Shown in pieces: positions 61,484 through 64,000 of a DNA stretch of 64,000 nt. This DNA comes from Haloarcula sp. H-GB4 (GTDB taxonomy: Archaea; Halobacteriota; Halobacteria; Halobacteriales; Haloarculaceae). The stretch is from positions 620,001-684,000 of the forward strand of contig NZ_JAVDDX010000001.1 of NCBI RefSeq assembly GCF_030848575.1, written 5' to 3'. How positions within the stretch are numbered: position 1 is the first letter of the stretch; each line of letters opens with the position of its first letter. The notes beneath the pieces are model-generated. The model saw nothing but the letters and a program-made list of their open reading frames with translations, had not been told where the DNA came from and did not search any database. Both the position numbers and the translations under genes were made by a program.

Positions 61484-63181
61484 TCAGTCGAATAGCTCGT
61501 AGACGCGAGCCTCGTACGGTGCGAGTGTCACCGTTCCCGGGTCCGTGTCGTCGCAGTCGTAGTTGCCCTCGACCAGCGTCGCATCGGCGTACTCGACCGG
61601 GAGGTCGACGGTCTCCGTCACGTCGTCGAAGTGCAGGACGACGAGAACCCGCTCGGTTCCTGAGTCCGTCGATAGCGACCGCGTGAAGGCGAAGACGGTT
61701 TCGTGGTCGGGGAGCAGGTCGGTGTAGTCCCCGTACACCAGCACGTCTCTGTCGGAGCGTAACTGGATGAGTCGTCGGTAGTAGTTGTAGACGGACTCCC
61801 CGTCGGCTTGCTGGTCGGCGGCGTTGATATCTCTGTAGTTCGGATTGACCTGGATCCAGGGGTCACCGTCGGTGAAACCGGCGTTTTTCGAGTCGTCCCA
61901 CTGCATCGGCGTCCGTGCGTTGTCGCGGGTCCGATAGCCGACGATATCTTTCACGTCATCGTACTCCTCGACGCCCTCTTGATCAAGTAGCTCTCGTGCA
62001 TGGTTAATAGCGTCCACGTCGCGGAGGTCGTCCATCGTCTCCCAGTCGGCGTTAGTCATCCCGAGTTCCTGGCCCTGATAGATGTATGGCGTGCCACGGA
62101 GCGTGAGGATGAACGTTCCAAGTAGCTTCGCCGATTCCCGGCGGTAGTTTTCGGGGTCGCCGTAGCGGGAAACGCTCCGCGGCTGGTCGTGATTCTCCCA
62201 GTACAACGTGTTCCAGCCGTCCGCCGCCAACCCGTCCTGCCAGCGGTCGATGATACGCTTCAGTTCCGGCAGGCTCCAGTCGCCGACCGACCACCGCTCG
62301 CCGTCAGCGTAATCGAGTTTCGTGTGCTGGAAGTGAAACGCCATATCCAGCGGGCCATCTGTGTCGGCGTACTCGAGAGCCGATTCGACGGTGAGCTGTG
62401 GCATCTCCCCGACGGTCATCACGTCATAGTTCGATAGCACTTTCTCGTCCAACGCCGTCAGATACGACAGCATCTCCGGACCGTCGATGAAATGCTCGGC
62501 GCCGACCCACTCGCTGTCCGGGTCGCCGTCGGGCAACCCTTCGACTTTCGACAGGAGGTTGATTACATCCATCCGGAAGCCGTCGATACCCTTCTCCAGC
62601 CACCACTCGATGGTGTCGAAGATGTCCTGTCGGACGCCGTCGTTGCGCCAGTTCAGGTCCGGTTGCGAGGTGTCATACAGGTGAAGGAAGAACTCGCCGC
62701 GCTCCTCGTCGTACTCCCAGGCGGAGCCTCCGAAGAAGGACTCCCAGTTGTTCGGCGGTACGGGGTCGCCGTCCTCGTCTGTCCCGCCTTCACGCCAGAT
62801 GTAGTAGTCCTCGTACTCCGGGTCGCGCTGGCGGGATTTGCGAAACCACTCGTGCTGGTCTGAGGTGTGATTGACGACGAGGTCCATGACGAGCCGCATG
62901 TCCCGGTCGTGGACCTCCTCGACCAGCGTTTCCCAGTCGGCCATTGTCCCGAACTCGTCGTAGATGGCCTGATAATCGCTGATATCGTAGCCATTGTCCT
63001 TCTGCGGGGAGTCATACACCGGGTTAAGCCAGATGACATCGATGCCGAGGTTGGCGACGTAATCCAGGCGATCGATGATGCCCTGCAAATCACCGATACC
63101 ATCGCCATCGCTGTCATTGAAGCTCCGGGGATAGATCTGGTAGACGACTGCTTCCTTCCACCAGGCGCGCTCTGCGGTCAT
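61484..63181 (-). CDS. Alpha-glucosidase / oligo-1,6-glucosidase, GH13
   Basis: 565-aa intracellular GH13 enzyme hydrolysing alpha-glucosides such as maltose or isomaltose. The four GH13 conserved regions are seen: DLVVNHTSDQHEWF (region I), DGFRMDVINLLSK with the nucleophile Asp (II), TVGEMPQL with the acid Glu (III) and YWENHDQPRSVSRYG (IV). No signal peptide is present. The ATG at 63181 opens directly into the barrel (WWKEAVVYQIYPRSF). It is a single gene without an adjacent transporter; the TrmB regulator at 10.8 kb is the only sugar regulator in this window. Confidence 0.96.
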   Translation of the reverse strand: MTAERAWWKEAVVYQIYPRSFNDSDGDGIGDLQGIIDRLDYVANLGIDVIWLNPVYDSPQKDNGYDISDYQAIYDEFGTMADWETLVEEVHDRDMRLVMDLVVNHTSDQHEWFRKSRQRDPEYEDYYIWREGGTDEDGDPVPPNNWESFFGGSAWEYDEERGEFFLHLYDTSQPDLNWRNDGVRQDIFDTIEWWLEKGIDGFRMDVINLLSKVEGLPDGDPDSEWVGAEHFIDGPEMLSYLTALDEKVLSNYDVMTVGEMPQLTVESALEYADTDGPLDMAFHFQHTKLDYADGERWSVGDWSLPELKRIIDRWQDGLAADGWNTLYWENHDQPRSVSRYGDPENYRRESAKLLGTFILTLRGTPYIYQGQELGMTNADWETMDDLRDVDAINHARELLDQEGVEEYDDVKDIVGYRTRDNARTPMQWDDSKNAGFTDGDPWIQVNPNYRDINAADQQADGESVYNYYRRLIQLRSDRDVLVYGDYTDLLPDHETVFAFTRSLSTDSGTERVLVVLHFDDVTETVDLPVEYADATLVEGNYDCDDTDPGTVTLAPYEARVYELFD

Positions 63182-63279
63182 ACAGAGAGGTAGCCTGACG
63201 CGTCGGTTAAATCCACGGGTTCGTACAACACCCGTTGTAAACTGCTCAACCTTACCGAGTAACGGCGGTCCCAGTACCG

Positions 63280-64000
63280 CTACAACTCTAGCACCGTGTG
63301 TCGCGGGAGTTCGAGGTCGTAGCCGACCGCCGAGACCATCTCGGTCGGCCAGTCGCCGGTCCCGGACAGCAGTTCGATGTCGTCATCAGAGACGAGATAC
63401 GTGTCCTCACTCTTCGTCCCGTCGATAGTCGGGTTCCAGGCGTACCCGTGTGGCAGCGTGACCTCGCCCTCGTGTCCGGGCGTGGCGATCCATTCGCGGC
63501 CGGCGAAGCCCGTTGCGCCGCCCTGATGATGGTTCTGCCACTCGCCTTCCCAGCCGACCTCGGCGTAGGCGTCCTGAATCGCGTCGAACACGTCGCCTGC
63601 TGTGCCACCACTCTGACCGGCTGCCTGTGTCGCGGCCAGCGCAGTGGTCTCGACTCGGGCAGCCTTGTGGGTTCGCTCCATGAGCCACTCCGGCGGGTCG
63701 AACGCGATTGCGCGGGTGGCGCTGACGTGGAGGCCGTTCCGCTCGACGGTCACCGACACGAGCGCATAGTTCCCGAGTTCAGTGTCAGTCGGAGTGTAAT
63801 GGCGATAGGATTGCGCTCGCTCGGCGCTACCGACGAGCACGACGGGCGTGGCGATGCCCCGGCCTTCGAGCTTCTGTCGAAGCACCGCGGTCACATCGAG
63901 TTCGGTATGTGAGGGCTCGACGTTCCGCGCGACAGCCTCGACTGCCGCAGCCGTGTCTCGTGCGAGGTCACGAGATTGCTCAATCTGGGTCTCGGTCAGC
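63280..64000 (-). CDS. M24-family (Xaa-Pro peptidase-like) protein, 5' end missing
   Basis: The frame is open to the window edge, so the N-terminus lies beyond base 64000. About 239 residues are visible. They resemble the C-terminal pita-bread fold of M24 peptidases (TETQIEQSRDLARDTAAAVE at the start; GEWQNHHQGGATGFAGREWI and HGYAWNPTIDGTKSEDT later). Several metal ligands are not obvious: the His of HHQGG and a Glu/Asp of SEDT are present, but the classical DxG and GxGHG segments lie outside or are altered. Family likely; activity uncertain. Confidence 0.75.
   Translation of the reverse strand, partial: LTETQIEQSRDLARDTAAAVEAVARNVEPSHTELDVTAVLRQKLEGRGIATPVVLVGSAERAQSYRHYTPTDTELGNYALVSVTVERNGLHVSATRAIAFDPPEWLMERTHKAARVETTALAATQAAGQSGGTAGDVFDAIQDAYAEVGWEGEWQNHHQGGATGFAGREWIATPGHEGEVTLPHGYAWNPTIDGTKSEDTYLVSDDDIELLSGTGDWPTEMVSAVGYDLELPRHTVLEL

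Overview
This 64 kb window is chromosomal DNA from a haloarchaeon. The proteins are strongly acidic, codons are GC-rich, and many genes have a TATA element about 26-30 bases before the start codon with no Shine-Dalgarno site (leaderless transcripts). Marker genes are archaeal: glycerol-1-phosphate dehydrogenase for ether lipids, archaeal NAC, transcription factor S, the purN-purH and folC-folP fusions, and a haem-globin aerotaxis transducer. Overall content and gene order suggest Haloarculaceae, probably Haloarcula or a close relative; this is inference from family resemblance, not a search. I see no rRNA, tRNA, CRISPR array, insertion sequence or prophage.

Layout. 1-9 kb: 3' part of proS, a patatin-like lipase, a CBS-pair protein, a ferredoxin-type glutamate synthase and an SPFH/prohibitin protein. 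9-20 kb: a pilin-like protein, an SDR epimerase, a TrmB regulator, a Tat-exported GH3 glucosidase, egsA, a degenerate Nudix protein, an S9 peptidase and a DUF2339 membrane protein. 20-30 kb: a GT4 glycosyltransferase, an NhaC-type antiporter, an XPB/Rad25-like helicase, a methyltransferase, the soluble globin-coupled transducer and the folCP fusion. 30-36 kb: small and medium membrane proteins with a formate/nitrite-type channel, the purN-purH fusion and a zinc alcohol dehydrogenase. 36-40 kb: purB, an MFS transporter and a phosphoribosyltransferase.

40-50.5 kb holds the diaminopimelate/lysine pathway on the minus strand (dapA, dapB, dapD, then lysA, dapE). The two halves are separated by about 5 kb carrying a Tfx-type regulator, an aldehyde dehydrogenase with a coupled unknown gene, a membrane bactofilin and a membrane protein. 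Next to dapD lies an array of four imperfect hairpins with covarying stems, each followed by the same CTACTC tail; the last copy contains the dapD stop codon. I consider this array the most interesting unexplained structure in the window.

50.5-64 kb: an AT-rich stretch with a membrane-anchored unknown, a NYN-domain protein, small membrane proteins, an orphan PUA-domain protein, a lipoprotein, an AEC transporter, the NAC-trmI pair, several haloarchaeal unknowns, tfs, a zinc-ribbon membrane protein, a creatininase-family amidohydrolase, a GH13 alpha-glucosidase and a truncated M24 peptidase. Five short genes of 43-60 codons were found by reading the sequence directly: 30066-30224, 48527-48658, 52392-52574, 60138-60302 and 60392-60556.
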